Origin: Pandoraea commovens
Lineage (GTDB): Bacteria > Pseudomonadota > Gammaproteobacteria > Burkholderiales > Burkholderiaceae
DNA: 64,000 nt
Assembly (NCBI RefSeq): GCF_902459615.1
Contig: NZ_CABPSA010000001.1
Location: 496,001 to 560,000 of the forward strand
Direction: 5' to 3'
Positions 24,212 to 34,154 of the stretch are shown in pieces (position 1 is the stretch's first letter; each line of letters begins with the position of its first letter). Under the pieces are notes generated by a model. That model saw only the letters and a list, made by a program, of their open reading frames with translations. It did not search any database and was not told where the DNA came from. Position numbers and translations under genes: made by a program.

Positions 24212-24997
24212 ATGGACACCACTGTCGTCGAGAGCTGGAAGGATTTCATGGAGCTGTCCTCCCGCTTCGAAGGCTGGGCGTTTCGCGGGCAGCAAGACGC
24301 CCGCTGGCATCTGCAAAGTTCGCTCTCCCGCTACCTGCACGCCTACGTGTCGGACAAAGAGCAGTGGCGCAGCCGCGAGGCCCGCGCGATTCGCATCTTC
24401 CGTCGCAAGGCGCACAATCACGTGCCCTGGCCCGAGCTGCTGCACGACGACCTGCGCTGCCTCGGGCTGATGCAGCACCACGGCGCGCCCACTCGTCTGC
24501 TCGATTTCACCAAGTCACCATTCGTGGCGGCGTTCTTTGCACTGGAACGCGCAACGTCCGACTCTGCCATCTTTGCGCTGAACACACCCGCGCTGTACGA
24601 CGACCGCGCACGCCCGCGCCATGCGCCGTGGCTCACCCGCGATACCATCGATCCGCGCGTCAAGGGGAATATGGAGAAGTACTTCCTCGGCAACGACAAC
24701 GAGGTGGTCTGGTTCGGCGAGCCGGAAGAAATGGATGGCCGCCTGATCGCGCAGTCCGGCACCTTCGTCGTGCCCGGCGTGATCGACCGGCCGATGCATC
24801 GCATTCTGGACGGCTACGAGAGCGACGAACCGTTGCTGCGCAAGATCGTGCTACCGGTCGCGCTGCGCGCCGACGCGATGAAGTGGCTCTACCGGATGAA
24901 CGTGACGAACGCGTCCCTGTTTCCGGATCTCGACGGACTCGCGCGCTCAATTGCCGTCGAAATCGAAATGGTCTGGCCAACGCAGACGCTGGGGTAA
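24212..24997 (+). CDS. FRG-domain protein
   Basis: A 261-residue protein. The FRG domain (named for a conserved Phe-Arg-Gly) covers about residues 8-120, with GWAFRGQQDARWHLQSSLSR and the GLMQHHGAPTRLLDFTKSPFVAAFFA block. The remainder is mixed alpha/beta. The domain is widespread, appears alone or in toxin- and defence-associated proteins, and its biochemical role is not settled. The gene stands alone, converging with the GGDEF gene 31 bp away, and nothing else defence-like is next to it. Confidence 0.85.
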   Translation: MDTTVVESWKDFMELSSRFEGWAFRGQQDARWHLQSSLSRYLHAYVSDKEQWRSREARAIRIFRRKAHNHVPWPELLHDDLRCLGLMQHHGAPTRLLDFTKSPFVAAFFALERATSDSAIFALNTPALYDDRARPRHAPWLTRDTIDPRVKGNMEKYFLGNDNEVVWFGEPEEMDGRLIAQSGTFVVPGVIDRPMHRILDGYESDEPLLRKIVLPVALRADAMKWLYRMNVTNASLFPDLDGLARSIAVEIEMVWPTQTLG

Positions 24998-25028
24998 TGC
25001 AGGCGATACAGCGATGCTCAGTGCCGCG

Positions 25029-26429
25029 TCACATCAAACGTTCGAGAAAACTCGCGCCACCTGACTTGCGCGCCGCCTTGTTGGCGTACATGCGCTGATC
25101 GGCCACGCGGATCAGTTCGCTCATCGATTCGCCATCGTCAGGGAAGACGGCGACGCCCACGCTCACCCGCACCGTCAGGCTCGCATCGTTCACCGAAATT
25201 GCCTGTTCGATCTCCGAGCGCAGCCGGTTCACGGCGAAGTCGATGCGCTCGACGATCTCGGCGTCCTGCACGATGGCGACAAACTCGTCGCCCGAATGCC
25301 GCGCCACGAATCCGCAGTCCGTCACCCCGGCCTTCATGCGGCGTCCGATCTCCTTGAGCAGCAGATCGCCGGTCGCGTGTCCGAGGCTGTCGTTCACGTC
25401 CTTGAATCCATCGATATCGGCGAAGAGTAGCGCCAGTTTGCCGTTGGTGCGCTGCGCGCGGCGTACCGCTTCGCTGGCGAATTCGCCGAATGTACGGCGA
25501 TTCGGCAGTCCGGTCAGCTCGTCGAACCGCGCGGCCTTGTAGAGATCGTCGATGAGTTGCTTGCGCTCGATAGCGAGCGCCGTCTGATCGCACACGAACG
25601 CCAACAGCCGTTGTGCCGCTTCCGCCTGCAACGCCTTCACGGGTCCGTAAATCATGAGCGTGCCGACGGCGCGCCGCGCCGTATGCATGGGCAACACCGC
25701 CAGCGCGTGCCGTGCGGCCTCAACGTTATCGCTCAGTGAGAATGACTCGGTGCGCACGTGCACGGCATCCTTCGCGGGATCGGCGTCGGGCACCGTCTCG
25801 ATCAGTTGCCAGAGCGGCTCCTGTGCATTGGTGGCGTGCGTCGAAAGCGCTTCTGCCTGCGTCCAGTCGAGCAGCGGGACGTCCGTGCTATCGCGGTACT
25901 GATAAGCCTTGTCCCACACACGCAGGTCGGCGTCGCAGGTCGCGACGACAATAGCGTCGATGGGAAATAGCGTGCCCAGCGTGTCGTGGACGGCCTTGCA
26001 GAGGGAGCGAATATCGGCGGCGTCGTGGGCCGCTTCGGAAATCGAGTAGGTAGCGCGCTGCAAGGCTTCGGCGCGCTTGCGGGCCGAGACATCGCGGGCG
26101 ACACCGATTCGCATGCCGTGTTCTTCGGACCAGCGCGCCGACCACATGATGTGGACGTAATGACCGTCTTTGTGGATGTAACGGTTTTCGAACCCGATCC
26201 GCGGGCGGCCCGCCATGACCAGCTTGGATTCTTCGATGGTTCTGTCGCGATCTTCCTTCGCCACGAAATCGATCATCGAGCGCCCCATCAACTCTTGCGA
26301 GCTATAGCCGAGAATAGCTTCGCAGGCCGGACTCACGTAGACGAGAGTTCCGGACCGATTGACGAGAAACACTGCGTCCAGCAGCAACTCCATGCAACTT
26401 GCCAGGACGTCTTTTGTTACGAATTCCAT
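25029..26429 (-). CDS. Diguanylate cyclase with PAS and GAF sensory domains
   Basis: 466 residues. The PAS domain spans about 8-125 (VFLVNRSGTLVYVSPACEAILGY), a GAF domain about 140-295, and the GGDEF domain 300-466 with FDELTGLPNRRTFGEFA and the active-site loop RHSGDEFVAI (SGDEF in place of GGDEF, usually still active). It should make cyclic di-GMP from two GTP in response to a cytoplasmic signal. No EAL domain and no membrane segment are seen. No RxxD inhibitory site stands out before the loop. Confidence 0.92.
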   Translation of the reverse strand: MEFVTKDVLASCMELLLDAVFLVNRSGTLVYVSPACEAILGYSSQELMGRSMIDFVAKEDRDRTIEESKLVMAGRPRIGFENRYIHKDGHYVHIMWSARWSEEHGMRIGVARDVSARKRAEALQRATYSISEAAHDAADIRSLCKAVHDTLGTLFPIDAIVVATCDADLRVWDKAYQYRDSTDVPLLDWTQAEALSTHATNAQEPLWQLIETVPDADPAKDAVHVRTESFSLSDNVEAARHALAVLPMHTARRAVGTLMIYGPVKALQAEAAQRLLAFVCDQTALAIERKQLIDDLYKAARFDELTGLPNRRTFGEFASEAVRRAQRTNGKLALLFADIDGFKDVNDSLGHATGDLLLKEIGRRMKAGVTDCGFVARHSGDEFVAIVQDAEIVERIDFAVNRLRSEIEQAISVNDASLTVRVSVGVAVFPDDGESMSELIRVADQRMYANKAARKSGGASFLERLM

Positions 26430-26574
26430 TTATTTCGAACGGCCATCAAGCGCCCGGCCCCGATAAGGCAATCTCAACATGTGAATATTTCATCACCATG
26501 ACAACGCAAGACCTGCGATTGCCTTCCTGCGACGGCCGTTGCCAGGACCGACCAGCCACTCCGACCGATTTCGC

Positions 26575-26823
26575 TTAAAAAATCAATTGCTTGACCCAAC
26601 GCGGTGTGACGACATCCGCCGCGCATTCCTCCCGCACCTTGCTGCATGCCGCCGCGTACTCGGTACGCAGCAGCTTGATTCTCGCCGCCACCAGATGACG
26701 GAATCCCAACTCCCGTTCGCTGAAGCCCACCCGGTCGACGTATCGCGTGCCGTCCGGTAAAGCGCCTCGAATTTCGTAATAAATTACCCCGTCGCGCGAA
26801 TACTTCACCACTTTGGCTGCCAT
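26575..26823 (-). CDS. Small hypothetical protein
   Basis: An 82-residue protein beginning MAAKVVKYSRDGVIYYEIRG, with a beta-rich first half and a helical second half (FRHLVAARIKLLRTEYAAACSKV) containing two Cys residues. The frame runs upstream, but the AT-rich part before 26823 does not look coding. I do not recognise the family. It stands alone between the GGDEF gene and an AT-rich gap. Confidence 0.5.
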   Translation of the reverse strand: MAAKVVKYSRDGVIYYEIRGALPDGTRYVDRVGFSERELGFRHLVAARIKLLRTEYAAACSKVREECAADVVTPRWVKQLIF

Positions 26824-27079
26824 CTTGTCCCGATTCTTATTCGTTATTGCCCGCCATTCTTCCCCCCGATATTTTTGACTGTCCGGGTTTCGGTGATTGT
26901 CACTTGGACTTTTCAAATAAGCAACCGGCAAAACAGACCCGTGGCGCCCGCGCGACGGGGCTTTCCGGGCGACGGAGGCCACGAATCGACTATCGATCCG
27001 CCGATTGTTTTCGACGCGATGGCCGCGAAAATTCATCAGATATTTTTATTCCCTTCATTGCATCGGAATACGAATTAAA

Positions 27080-27277
27080 TACCCTGATTTGCTGGGCCTG
27101 TATCCGGTGGTCTCTGCGCCTGCCGGTATCGGTCCGGGCAACGTACCGATACTGCAGATCGTGGCCAATACGCTCGACGACCTCTCGGCCTTCCAACTGG
27201 CGGCGGCGTACTCACGCGCAGCACCGTCGCTCTACACCGGCCGTGGGATGCCCGGCTTCCACAACGAACCGGTGTAG
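27080..27277 (+). pseudogene. Possible gene remnant in an AT-rich gap
   Basis: The 26824-27332 gap is AT-richer than its surroundings up to about 27080. From there to a stop at 27277 one plus-strand frame has clear GC bias in the third codon position (PVVSAPAGIGPGNVPILQIV and onward) and encodes about 65 residues. No start codon with a ribosome site is seen. It may be the 3' end of a lost gene. Nothing else in the gap can be supported. Confidence 0.25.
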
Positions 27278-27332
27278 TAACCTGACTCGCCTTCGCCTTC
27301 TTCGCGTCGGCGACTCACGACAGGAGACGTTC

Positions 27333-27803
27333 ATGACGAAGCTCGTCACATGTGTTTGGTTCAACGGCGAGGCCCGCCAGGCCGCCGAATTCTACGCCGC
27401 CACCTTTCCCGACAGTCACGTGCAGGCGCGCCATGTCTCGCCCATTCCGGGCATTGGCGCCGGGCAGGAACTGACGGTCGAGTTCACCGTGCTGGGTCAG
27501 CCGTTCGTCGGCCTGAACGGTGGCCCGGAGTTCAAGCCGAACGAGGCGATCAGCTTCATGGTCGTCACGAAGGATCAGGAAGAGACCGACCGCTACTGGA
27601 ACGCCATCATCGGCAACGGCGGCGCCGAATCGGCCTGCGGCTGGTGCAAGGACCGCTGGGGCTTCTCGTGGCAGATCACCCCGAAGCGACTGCTCGATCT
27701 CATGGCCGATCCCGACGTCGCCAAAGCGCGCCGTGCGATGGAAGCCATGATGACCATGCACAAGATCGATATCGCCACGCTCGATCGCGCGGCAGCGGGC
27801 TGA
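27333..27803 (+). CDS. VOC-superfamily (PhnB-like) protein
   Basis: A 156-residue protein with the PhnB/3-demethylubiquinone-methyltransferase-like fold: TCVWFNGEARQAAEFYAATF at the N-terminus, GQPFVGLNGGPEFKPNEAISFMV, and the terminal CGWCKDRWGFSWQITPKRL, a strong marker of this group. These proteins share the glyoxalase fold; the biochemical function is mostly unknown. The start at 27333 has CAGGAG upstream. It converges with the following large gene 12 bp away. Confidence 0.85.
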   Translation: MTKLVTCVWFNGEARQAAEFYAATFPDSHVQARHVSPIPGIGAGQELTVEFTVLGQPFVGLNGGPEFKPNEAISFMVVTKDQEETDRYWNAIIGNGGAESACGWCKDRWGFSWQITPKRLLDLMADPDVAKARRAMEAMMTMHKIDIATLDRAAAG

Positions 27804-27814
27804 AGCCGGTCGAG

Positions 27815-30800
27815 TCAGCGGCCGCCCGCCACAGCGGCCACGGCTTGTGTCGCTGTCTCGGGGTCGCGGCGTGCACTGGCGCGCTGCGGCACCGGGACGG
27901 TGATGCGCAACACCGACACCAACGGTAGATGGTCGGACGCGCGTCGCGCGAGCGGCGTCGCATGGCTGCGCACGGTGCCGAGATGCGCGCGCGGTGACGT
28001 CCAGATGCGGTCGAGGGCGAGTATGGGCCAGCGTGACGGGAAGGTCGCCACATGCGGCGCACGTTCGAAGAAGCGATGCAGCCATCGCAGCGGCCGCCCC
28101 CACAGACACCACTCGTTCACATCCCCCATCAGCACCGTCGCCGCCCCCGGCTGATTTGCCAAACATTCCAGCAGACGTTGCACCTGCTCGCGCCGCTCGC
28201 CAGGCCTCAGGCCGAGATGCGTCGCGATCACGCGCAGTTGCGTTTCCCGTCCGTATGCGTCTTCCCACGCAAGCGTTGCGTCGATGGCAGCGCGCGGCTC
28301 GCGTCCTGCCACGCTCAGATCGATGTGTCGTACGGCCACCGGCGCGAAGCGCGTCATGATGGCGTTGCCGTAATCCTGTCCGCCGCGCCGCAGCGTCGGT
28401 CCCGGAATGAAATGCATGTCTCGCGCGGCGGCCAGCCGGGCTAACGTGCCGACGTCCGTCGCACTGGCTTCGATCTCCTGCAACGCGACGATGTCCGCGT
28501 CGATCTCGTCGAGTACCTGCGCGATGCGGTCCGGCGAGTGAACGCCGTCCGTGCCGACACATCCGTGCACGTTGTAGCTCGCCACACTCATCTCGCGGCT
28601 AAGGGTTTCAACGCGCAGCGACGAGACATCCTGGAACGCCGGACGCACAATCTCGTCATCGCCCAAGCGCCGTGGCGCACGGTCATCTTCCGACGTCTCG
28701 CCGCCCATGCCCCGCATCCCCCCGATACGTCGCCGCAGCGCCACCACGCCCATGCCCGGCAACACGAGCACGGCGGCCAGCAGTGCAGCCGTCCAGCCGT
28801 TGGGACGTTGTGCCAGCGCCGCCACGCGATCCACCAGCGCGGCCGCGATCAGAATGCCCGGCAACATGCCGATGACGGTACCCAGCAGACAATCCCGCAG
28901 CCGGATGCGCGACGCGCCCACGACAAGGTTCACAAGCGTGAATGGCGCAATGGGCATCAGACGCAACACGACCATCGCCAGCAACCCGTGATTGCCGATC
29001 TGACGGCTCAACGCGTTCAGCCGCTCACCGCCGAAGCGCTGCACCGCGTCGCGTCCCAGTGTCCGGCCGACACCATACCCGGCCGCCGCGCCGAGCGACG
29101 TTCCTGCGAGCGCATACGCCGCGCCCGCGAACGGCCCGAACACGACCACCGTCACGATGATCAGCACTGTCACCGGCACCATGACCAGCGTGCCCAGCAG
29201 GTACACCGCCATGATCACGAGCGGCGCGAACGACAGAAGGCGAATGCGCTCGACGACACGCAACACGCGCGGCAGATCGGCCCACTCACGCAACGGCGTG
29301 TAACGCCACGCCAATGCCAGTCCGGCAAGCCCCAGCAACAGTAGGACGAGCGCGACGATGCGCCCGGCAAGAAGTGGTCGCGCCTCGGTCTCGATGAACG
29401 TCCCCATCACGTTCTCGAAGTCAATCGGCTCCATCGGGTCGAGCACGACCGCACCGGGCGAGGCTGCGTCGTCAGCGTCCTTCAGCGCGGGCGTGAACGC
29501 GGACAACGTTCGCTCACCGTCGCGATGCAGTTCGTCGATGGCCTCGTGCAGCCCTTCGTCTCGCAACAACGCCGACGCCATTGCCGCCTCCGGCACGTCG
29601 AGATGCTCGGCGAGCAGACGGTTGCGTGCCCGCGCAATACCCGCCGCGATACGCGCATCGCCATTGGCGGCGACGGACAGATTGCACTCGGTGTCGAGCG
29701 CCATCGATCGGTTGTTGAGGTTGGCCGATCCGATCACGAGCAACGCGTCGTCGACGACCATCACTTTGCTGTGGACGTTCACGCACGCCGGGGCGATGCC
29801 AGGCACTTCAGGACAGTAGAGACGAAAGCGCGACTGCGGATCCGCTTCGCGCAAGCGTCGGTAGAGCCGTGCACGCAGCACGCCCATGCTCTGCTCCTGC
29901 AACCAGCCCGTTTCTGCGCGACGTGAGACGACGGCTACATCCGGACAGTCGGGCGACGCAAGGCGCTCGATCAACGCGTCGCCGATGCACTTTGCGGTGA
30001 AGTACTGGTTCTCGAAATAGAGACGATGACGCGCGCTGGCAATGGCATCGAGGTAGAGCGACTGGATCTCCTGCACCGCCGGCCGGCCCTCGAACGCCGG
30101 TGCCGTGCGCGATATGGCAACGTCGACATCCGTCAGGTCGGGGGCGACCGATACCGGCCACGGGTCGAGCGGCGCGTAAGGGGCGTCGCGTGGGGTGCGC
30201 AGATGCAGGTCGACGTGCATACCCGTCGCGCGATGCCACCGATCCTCGGCCAGTTCCGCCAGTGCGTGCGCCGCCTGACCGTCAACCATCGCCTGGACGT
30301 CGTGAAACGGTGGATAGGCGTGCCCTGACGGATCCTTGCGGCCGGGGTCATTGGGGGCATGTGCCGTTGTATCCCAGCGATTGCGCGTGAGATCGAGGCC
30401 ACCCACGAACGCCACGCGCTGGTCGATCACTACGACCTTCTGGTGATGAGACGCCGCCGTCGGATGGCGGCCGTCAAGCCGAAAGCTCAGCCGCCGATGC
30501 GTCTTCCAGTCGAGCTTGACCGACGGCAACCACTCGCGCTCCAACGCGTAGAGCATCGCGAAATCCCAACTGAGGCAATAGATGCGCAGCGTCTTGCGGC
30601 GGCGCACGAGCGCGTCGAGGAAGTCACGTAGTCCCGGCGGAAATCCGTCGTCCGGTCCATTGGGGGTGAGTAGCATCCGGCTGTCGATGTCCCACCCGAG
30701 AATGAACACGGTGTGACGTGCGGCCAGCAGCGCTTCACGCAGCGCACTGAAGTACTGCTCGCCATCCACCAGCATGCGCATGCGTGCCGCCGGCGCGATG

Positions 30801-30880
30801 CGCCAGCAGTTCCGCCCTTCGCGCAGTAGTGTCGGGGGTGCCGGCGATGCCGATCCGTGGCCTGAGCTCGCGCCGGGCAC
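27815..30880 (-). CDS. Fusion protein: phospholipase D, VTT membrane domain and endonuclease/exonuclease/phosphatase
   Basis: 1,021 residues in three parts. Residues 20-450 are a PLD module with two HKD motifs: H146-x-K148-x4-D153 and H370-x-K372-x4-D377, the latter with VIGSAN. Residues about 505-700 form a DedA/VTT membrane domain (VYLLGTLVMVPVTVLIIVTVVVFGP; LMPIAPFTLVNLVVGASRI). Residues 760 to the C-terminus are an EEP-fold domain (YNVHGCVG, ALQEIEASA, MGDVNEW, SDHLPLVS). It may act on phospholipids or polar head groups at the membrane. The GTG start at 30880 directly abuts the TAA of the DUF4142 gene, so the two are coupled. Confidence 0.88.
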   Translation of the reverse strand: MPGASSGHGSASPAPPTLLREGRNCWRIAPAARMRMLVDGEQYFSALREALLAARHTVFILGWDIDSRMLLTPNGPDDGFPPGLRDFLDALVRRRKTLRIYCLSWDFAMLYALEREWLPSVKLDWKTHRRLSFRLDGRHPTAASHHQKVVVIDQRVAFVGGLDLTRNRWDTTAHAPNDPGRKDPSGHAYPPFHDVQAMVDGQAAHALAELAEDRWHRATGMHVDLHLRTPRDAPYAPLDPWPVSVAPDLTDVDVAISRTAPAFEGRPAVQEIQSLYLDAIASARHRLYFENQYFTAKCIGDALIERLASPDCPDVAVVSRRAETGWLQEQSMGVLRARLYRRLREADPQSRFRLYCPEVPGIAPACVNVHSKVMVVDDALLVIGSANLNNRSMALDTECNLSVAANGDARIAAGIARARNRLLAEHLDVPEAAMASALLRDEGLHEAIDELHRDGERTLSAFTPALKDADDAASPGAVVLDPMEPIDFENVMGTFIETEARPLLAGRIVALVLLLLGLAGLALAWRYTPLREWADLPRVLRVVERIRLLSFAPLVIMAVYLLGTLVMVPVTVLIIVTVVVFGPFAGAAYALAGTSLGAAAGYGVGRTLGRDAVQRFGGERLNALSRQIGNHGLLAMVVLRLMPIAPFTLVNLVVGASRIRLRDCLLGTVIGMLPGILIAAALVDRVAALAQRPNGWTAALLAAVLVLPGMGVVALRRRIGGMRGMGGETSEDDRAPRRLGDDEIVRPAFQDVSSLRVETLSREMSVASYNVHGCVGTDGVHSPDRIAQVLDEIDADIVALQEIEASATDVGTLARLAAARDMHFIPGPTLRRGGQDYGNAIMTRFAPVAVRHIDLSVAGREPRAAIDATLAWEDAYGRETQLRVIATHLGLRPGERREQVQRLLECLANQPGAATVLMGDVNEWCLWGRPLRWLHRFFERAPHVATFPSRWPILALDRIWTSPRAHLGTVRSHATPLARRASDHLPLVSVLRITVPVPQRASARRDPETATQAVAAVAGGR

Positions 30881-31513
30881 TTACTTCCCCATTTCGACCT
30901 TGGCCGACACCTCCCGGGCTTCGCTCAGGTGATGACGAAGCGTCGGCAACGTCTTCGTGGCGAAGGCCTTCAGATCGGGGTCCTGCCCCTTCTCTGACTC
31001 CGTCTGAAAGAGCGTGACGGCTTTCTCATGCGCCTCGGGACCGGCGAGCGCCATGTAGGCCACATCGAACTCGCGCCCCTTCTTGCTCTTGAGCGCTTCG
31101 ATATCCGGATCGACGGCGGCGTCGTTCGGCACGCTCACGCCCTTCTGCGCGCCCAACTGACGCAGCGCTTCGTTCGCCTTGCTGTGATCCTTCACCATCT
31201 GCTGGGCGAAGCGCTTAACGGCGGGGTTGCTGGAGCGTTGCACCGCCACCTGACTCGCCTGCACTTCCGCCTTACCCGCCTTTTGGGCCTTGTCGACAAA
31301 TTCCACGTCGATGCCCGCGCTGGGCTGTGCCGTGCGCGTGGCCTTCGGGGTCGCCTGCGTCACTTCGACGCCCGCCGTGGGCGACGCCTGATCGGTGCCG
31401 CCGCCCTGCCCCGGTTCGCCCTTCGGCAGTTCCTGCGCGATGGCGAACGGACTCGCCATGAGCGCCGCGCTTAGCACACAAGCGCCATGCACTTTCGTCA
31501 TTCGTGAATACAT
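30881..31513 (-). CDS. DUF4142-family exported protein
   Basis: About 210 residues from ATG 31513, with GGAGG 5 bases upstream. A signal peptide (MYSRMTKVHGACVLSAALMASPFAIAQ) is followed by a Gly/Pro/Thr-rich linker and a helical DUF4142 domain (FVDKAQKAGKAEVQASQVA, RFAQQMVKDHSKANEALRQ, FDVAYMALAGPEAHEKAVTL). The family is a periplasmic four-helix, ferritin-like fold often induced by stress. It lies 28 bp downstream of the sigma-54 activator gene and is followed without a gap by the PLD-VTT fusion gene. Confidence 0.85.
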   Translation of the reverse strand: MYSRMTKVHGACVLSAALMASPFAIAQELPKGEPGQGGGTDQASPTAGVEVTQATPKATRTAQPSAGIDVEFVDKAQKAGKAEVQASQVAVQRSSNPAVKRFAQQMVKDHSKANEALRQLGAQKGVSVPNDAAVDPDIEALKSKKGREFDVAYMALAGPEAHEKAVTLFQTESEKGQDPDLKAFATKTLPTLRHHLSEAREVSAKVEMGK

Positions 31514-31541
31514 ATGTCCTCCCGGCATTGTTGTGAGATGT

Positions 31542-32957
31542 CTATGCTTGCATCTGCGCCAGCCGCGCATACAGCGTTTTCAGACTGATGCCGAGCTGTC
31601 TGGCGGCTTGTGCTTTGACACCGCCGCACTGCGAAAGCGCGCCGAGAATGACCTGACGGTCGAGGTCGGCCAGCGGCGCGTCGAGCGCAATCGTCGCACG
31701 GTCGTCGCGCACCGGATAGCGGGCGAGTTCGTCAAAGATCGGCGGCGGCAGAGAATCGATAACGGACGTCGCGCTCAGAATGCGAACGCGCTGAATGAAG
31801 TTGCGCAACTCGCGCACATTGCCCGGCCAGTCGTGACGGCGCAACGCCGTCAACACGTGCGGCGCGAATCGCATTGCGCGGCCATCGCGGGCATTGGCCT
31901 CGCTCAACATCGCTTGTGCGAGCAACGTCACGTCGTCCTCACGCTCGCGCAACGGGGGCATGGTGACGGGAAACACGTTCAGCCGATGATAGAGGTCCGG
32001 ACGAAGCTTGCCCGCACGCATGGCAGCCTCGGGCGACACATTGGTAGCGGCGACGATGCGCACGTCCACCGCAATTTCTTCCGAGCCCCCCAGACGCATA
32101 AGCCTGCCGGTCTCCAGTACGCGCAACAGATTGACTTGCGACGCGAGCGGCATCTCGGCCACTTCGTCCAGAAACAGCGTGCCGCCATGGGCGCGCTCGA
32201 AGAAGCCGCGATGTCGGCGCTCGGCCCCCGTGAAGCTGCCACGGTCGTGACCGAAGACTTCGCTCTCGACGAGGTTCGGTGCGATGGCGCCACAGTTCAC
32301 AGCAAGGAAAGGCCCATCCCGGCGTTCGCTGAGATCGTGCACTGCACGTGCCGCCAGTTCCTTGCCGGTGCCTGATTCTCCCGTGAGCAGTACAGCGGCA
32401 TCGGTGGGTGCAACGCGTGAGAGTGCATCGAAGACACGCTGCATCGCCACGGACTTGCCCAGCAAGGCGGCAAATGCTTCGGTGGTCGACGCGCCGACGA
32501 CCGACGACGCCGCAGCATCCCACATTGCCTCGCTCGCAACCGCGCTCTCCGACGCCTTCGCGATCCACGCGCCCGCGCGCTGTCGGTCCCCCGGCAGCAC
32601 GAGATAGTCGCTTGCGCCCCGGCGCAGCGCCTGCACGGCGCTCTCCCAGCCAGGACACGCCGTGCACATCACCACATCCAGGTTGCGATGATTTGCCCAG
32701 CCGTCGAGCACGTCGAAACCGGAACCGTCCGGCATGTCGACGTCGGTCATCACGAGCGAAGGCGGTGCATCCGAGAGATGCGAGAGACACGCATCGGCTT
32801 CGGCCAGCGTACCGGCCCATGCGGGCGGTGGAAACGTCGGCGGGCAGACGGCGCGACACAGGTCGGACAACGCATCGCGTGTCGCCGTATCCGCGCCGAC
32901 CAACAAAATGGGCGACCGGTCGGCAGCATGACGTGACGCGTCAGAAAGGACTGACAT
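31542..32957 (-). CDS. Sigma-54-dependent response regulator
   Basis: 471 residues. A receiver-like domain (1-125) has the acceptor in VMTDVDMPDGSGF. The AAA+ domain (about 150-390) has Walker A GESGTGKE, the sigma-54 contact loop as GSFTGA (usually GAFTGA), Walker [13 protein letters not shown] and an R-finger region. A Fis-type helix-turn-helix ends the protein (KAQAARQLGISLKTLYARL). The start at 32957 has GGAGGAG upstream. It is divergent from a second sigma-54 activator. No cognate kinase is adjacent. A near-consensus sigma-54 promoter lies 2.4 kb away in front of the BON gene. Confidence 0.92.
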   Translation of the reverse strand: MSVLSDASRHAADRSPILLVGADTATRDALSDLCRAVCPPTFPPPAWAGTLAEADACLSHLSDAPPSLVMTDVDMPDGSGFDVLDGWANHRNLDVVMCTACPGWESAVQALRRGASDYLVLPGDRQRAGAWIAKASESAVASEAMWDAAASSVVGASTTEAFAALLGKSVAMQRVFDALSRVAPTDAAVLLTGESGTGKELAARAVHDLSERRDGPFLAVNCGAIAPNLVESEVFGHDRGSFTGAERRHRGFFERAHGGTLFLDEVAEMPLASQVNLLRVLETGRLMRLGGSEEIAVDVRIVAATNVSPEAAMRAGKLRPDLYHRLNVFPVTMPPLREREDDVTLLAQAMLSEANARDGRAMRFAPHVLTALRRHDWPGNVRELRNFIQRVRILSATSVIDSLPPPIFDELARYPVRDDRATIALDAPLADLDRQVILGALSQCGGVKAQAARQLGISLKTLYARLAQMQA

Positions 32958-33125
32958 GAACTCCTCCGGGGTACCGCAGATGCTCTGTTCGACTACGTAA
33001 TCTGCGATGCCGTTCGGCGCGATGTCATCGAAACTTCCTATGCGATACGCGCATCGACTACAAAATTTCAATGTCGAATTTCGGATCGGACGGGATATTC
33101 GCGGCGCACTTCGCGTCACAACGGC

Positions 33126-34076
33126 ATGACACCTCAGCCCGACATTCCCGTCGTTTCGCTGCTCGGCAATTCGTCAGCGATTCGCGCTTTGCGCGCGCAG
33201 ATCGAGCGTGTTTCGCGAACGTCCGTCAGTGTCCTGATACTTGGCGAAAGCGGCAGCGGAAAAGAGCTTGCTGCGCGTGCGCTGCATGCCGCGAGCGATC
33301 GTCGCGACGGGCCGTTCGTTGCCGTGCCGTGCGGCGCGATGCCCGCAGACCTCGCCGAATCCCAGTGGTTCGGGCATGAGCGTGGCAGCTTTACGGGTGC
33401 GGTCGACCAGCGTCGCGGCTACTTCGAAGCGGCGCACGGCGGCACATTGTTCCTCGACGAAATCGGCGATATGCCGCCAGCGATGCAGGTGAAGCTCCTG
33501 CGGGCGCTCGAATCGGGTACATTGTGCCGCGTCGGCGGCAGTCAGCCGGTGCCTGTGGATGTTCGCGTGATTGCGGCGACGCGTCACAACGTTACCGAGG
33601 CGCTGCGAAATGGCGCGTTGCGCGACGACCTGCTCTACCGGCTCGCCGCGTTCGTCTTGCATGTACCCGCACTGCGCCATCGCGACGGGGACATCGCGAC
33701 GCTCGCGCATGCCCATGTGGACGCGCTCAACGCGCGGGCGCGAACGTCGAAACGTCTGTCGGCCACGTCCGTGCGTGCGCTCGGCGCGCATGCGTGGCCG
33801 GGTAACGTGCGCGAACTGCATCACGTGATCGAACGTGCGTTCATTCTTTCCGACGACGTGCTGCATGTGACGACCGACACCGTCACGCCCGCCGATCCCG
33901 TCGTCCATGACGGCACGCTCGAATTACCGCGTGTCGTGACGCTTGCCGACGCGCAACATCACTTCATCGCGGCGTCTCTAGCTCATCATGAGAACGACAA
34001 GCCACGCACCGCACGCTCACTCGGTGTCAGTCTGAAAACGCTATACAACCGGCTGGCGACGTATGGCGGACATTGA
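33126..34076 (+). CDS. Sigma-54 activator without a receiver domain
   Basis: 316 residues. There is no sensory domain; the AAA+ module begins almost at the N-terminus (Walker A GESGSGKE near residue 41, loop GSFTGA, Walker [29 protein letters not shown]), followed by a Fis-type helix-turn-helix ([19 protein letters not shown]). Both activators share the GSFTGA variant and a very similar C-terminus, so they probably arose by duplication. Like PspF, it would be active unless held by a partner. It converges with the BON gene, a likely target. Confidence 0.9.
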   Translation: MTPQPDIPVVSLLGNSSAIRALRAQIERVSRTSVSVLILGESGSGKELAARALHAASDRRDGPFVAVPCGAMPADLAESQWFGHERGSFTGAVDQRRGYFEAAHGGTLFLDEIGDMPPAMQVKLLRALESGTLCRVGGSQPVPVDVRVIAATRHNVTEALRNGALRDDLLYRLAAFVLHVPALRHRDGDIATLAHAHVDALNARARTSKRLSATSVRALGAHAWPGNVRELHHVIERAFILSDDVLHVTTDTVTPADPVVHDGTLELPRVVTLADAQHHFIAASLAHHENDKPRTARSLGVSLKTLYNRLATYGGH

Positions 34077-34154
34077 GTGCACTGATGTCCCCACAGCGCT
34101 CGGAAGTAGCGGCCGCTCCCCTGTGTGCAACCTACGTGGCGGCCGCGATCCTGC

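Noticed and set aside
24212-24997. FRG-domain gene as part of an anti-phage island
   Set aside because: No other defence, nuclease or mobile genes are next to it; the neighbours are a DUF2938 gene and a diguanylate cyclase.
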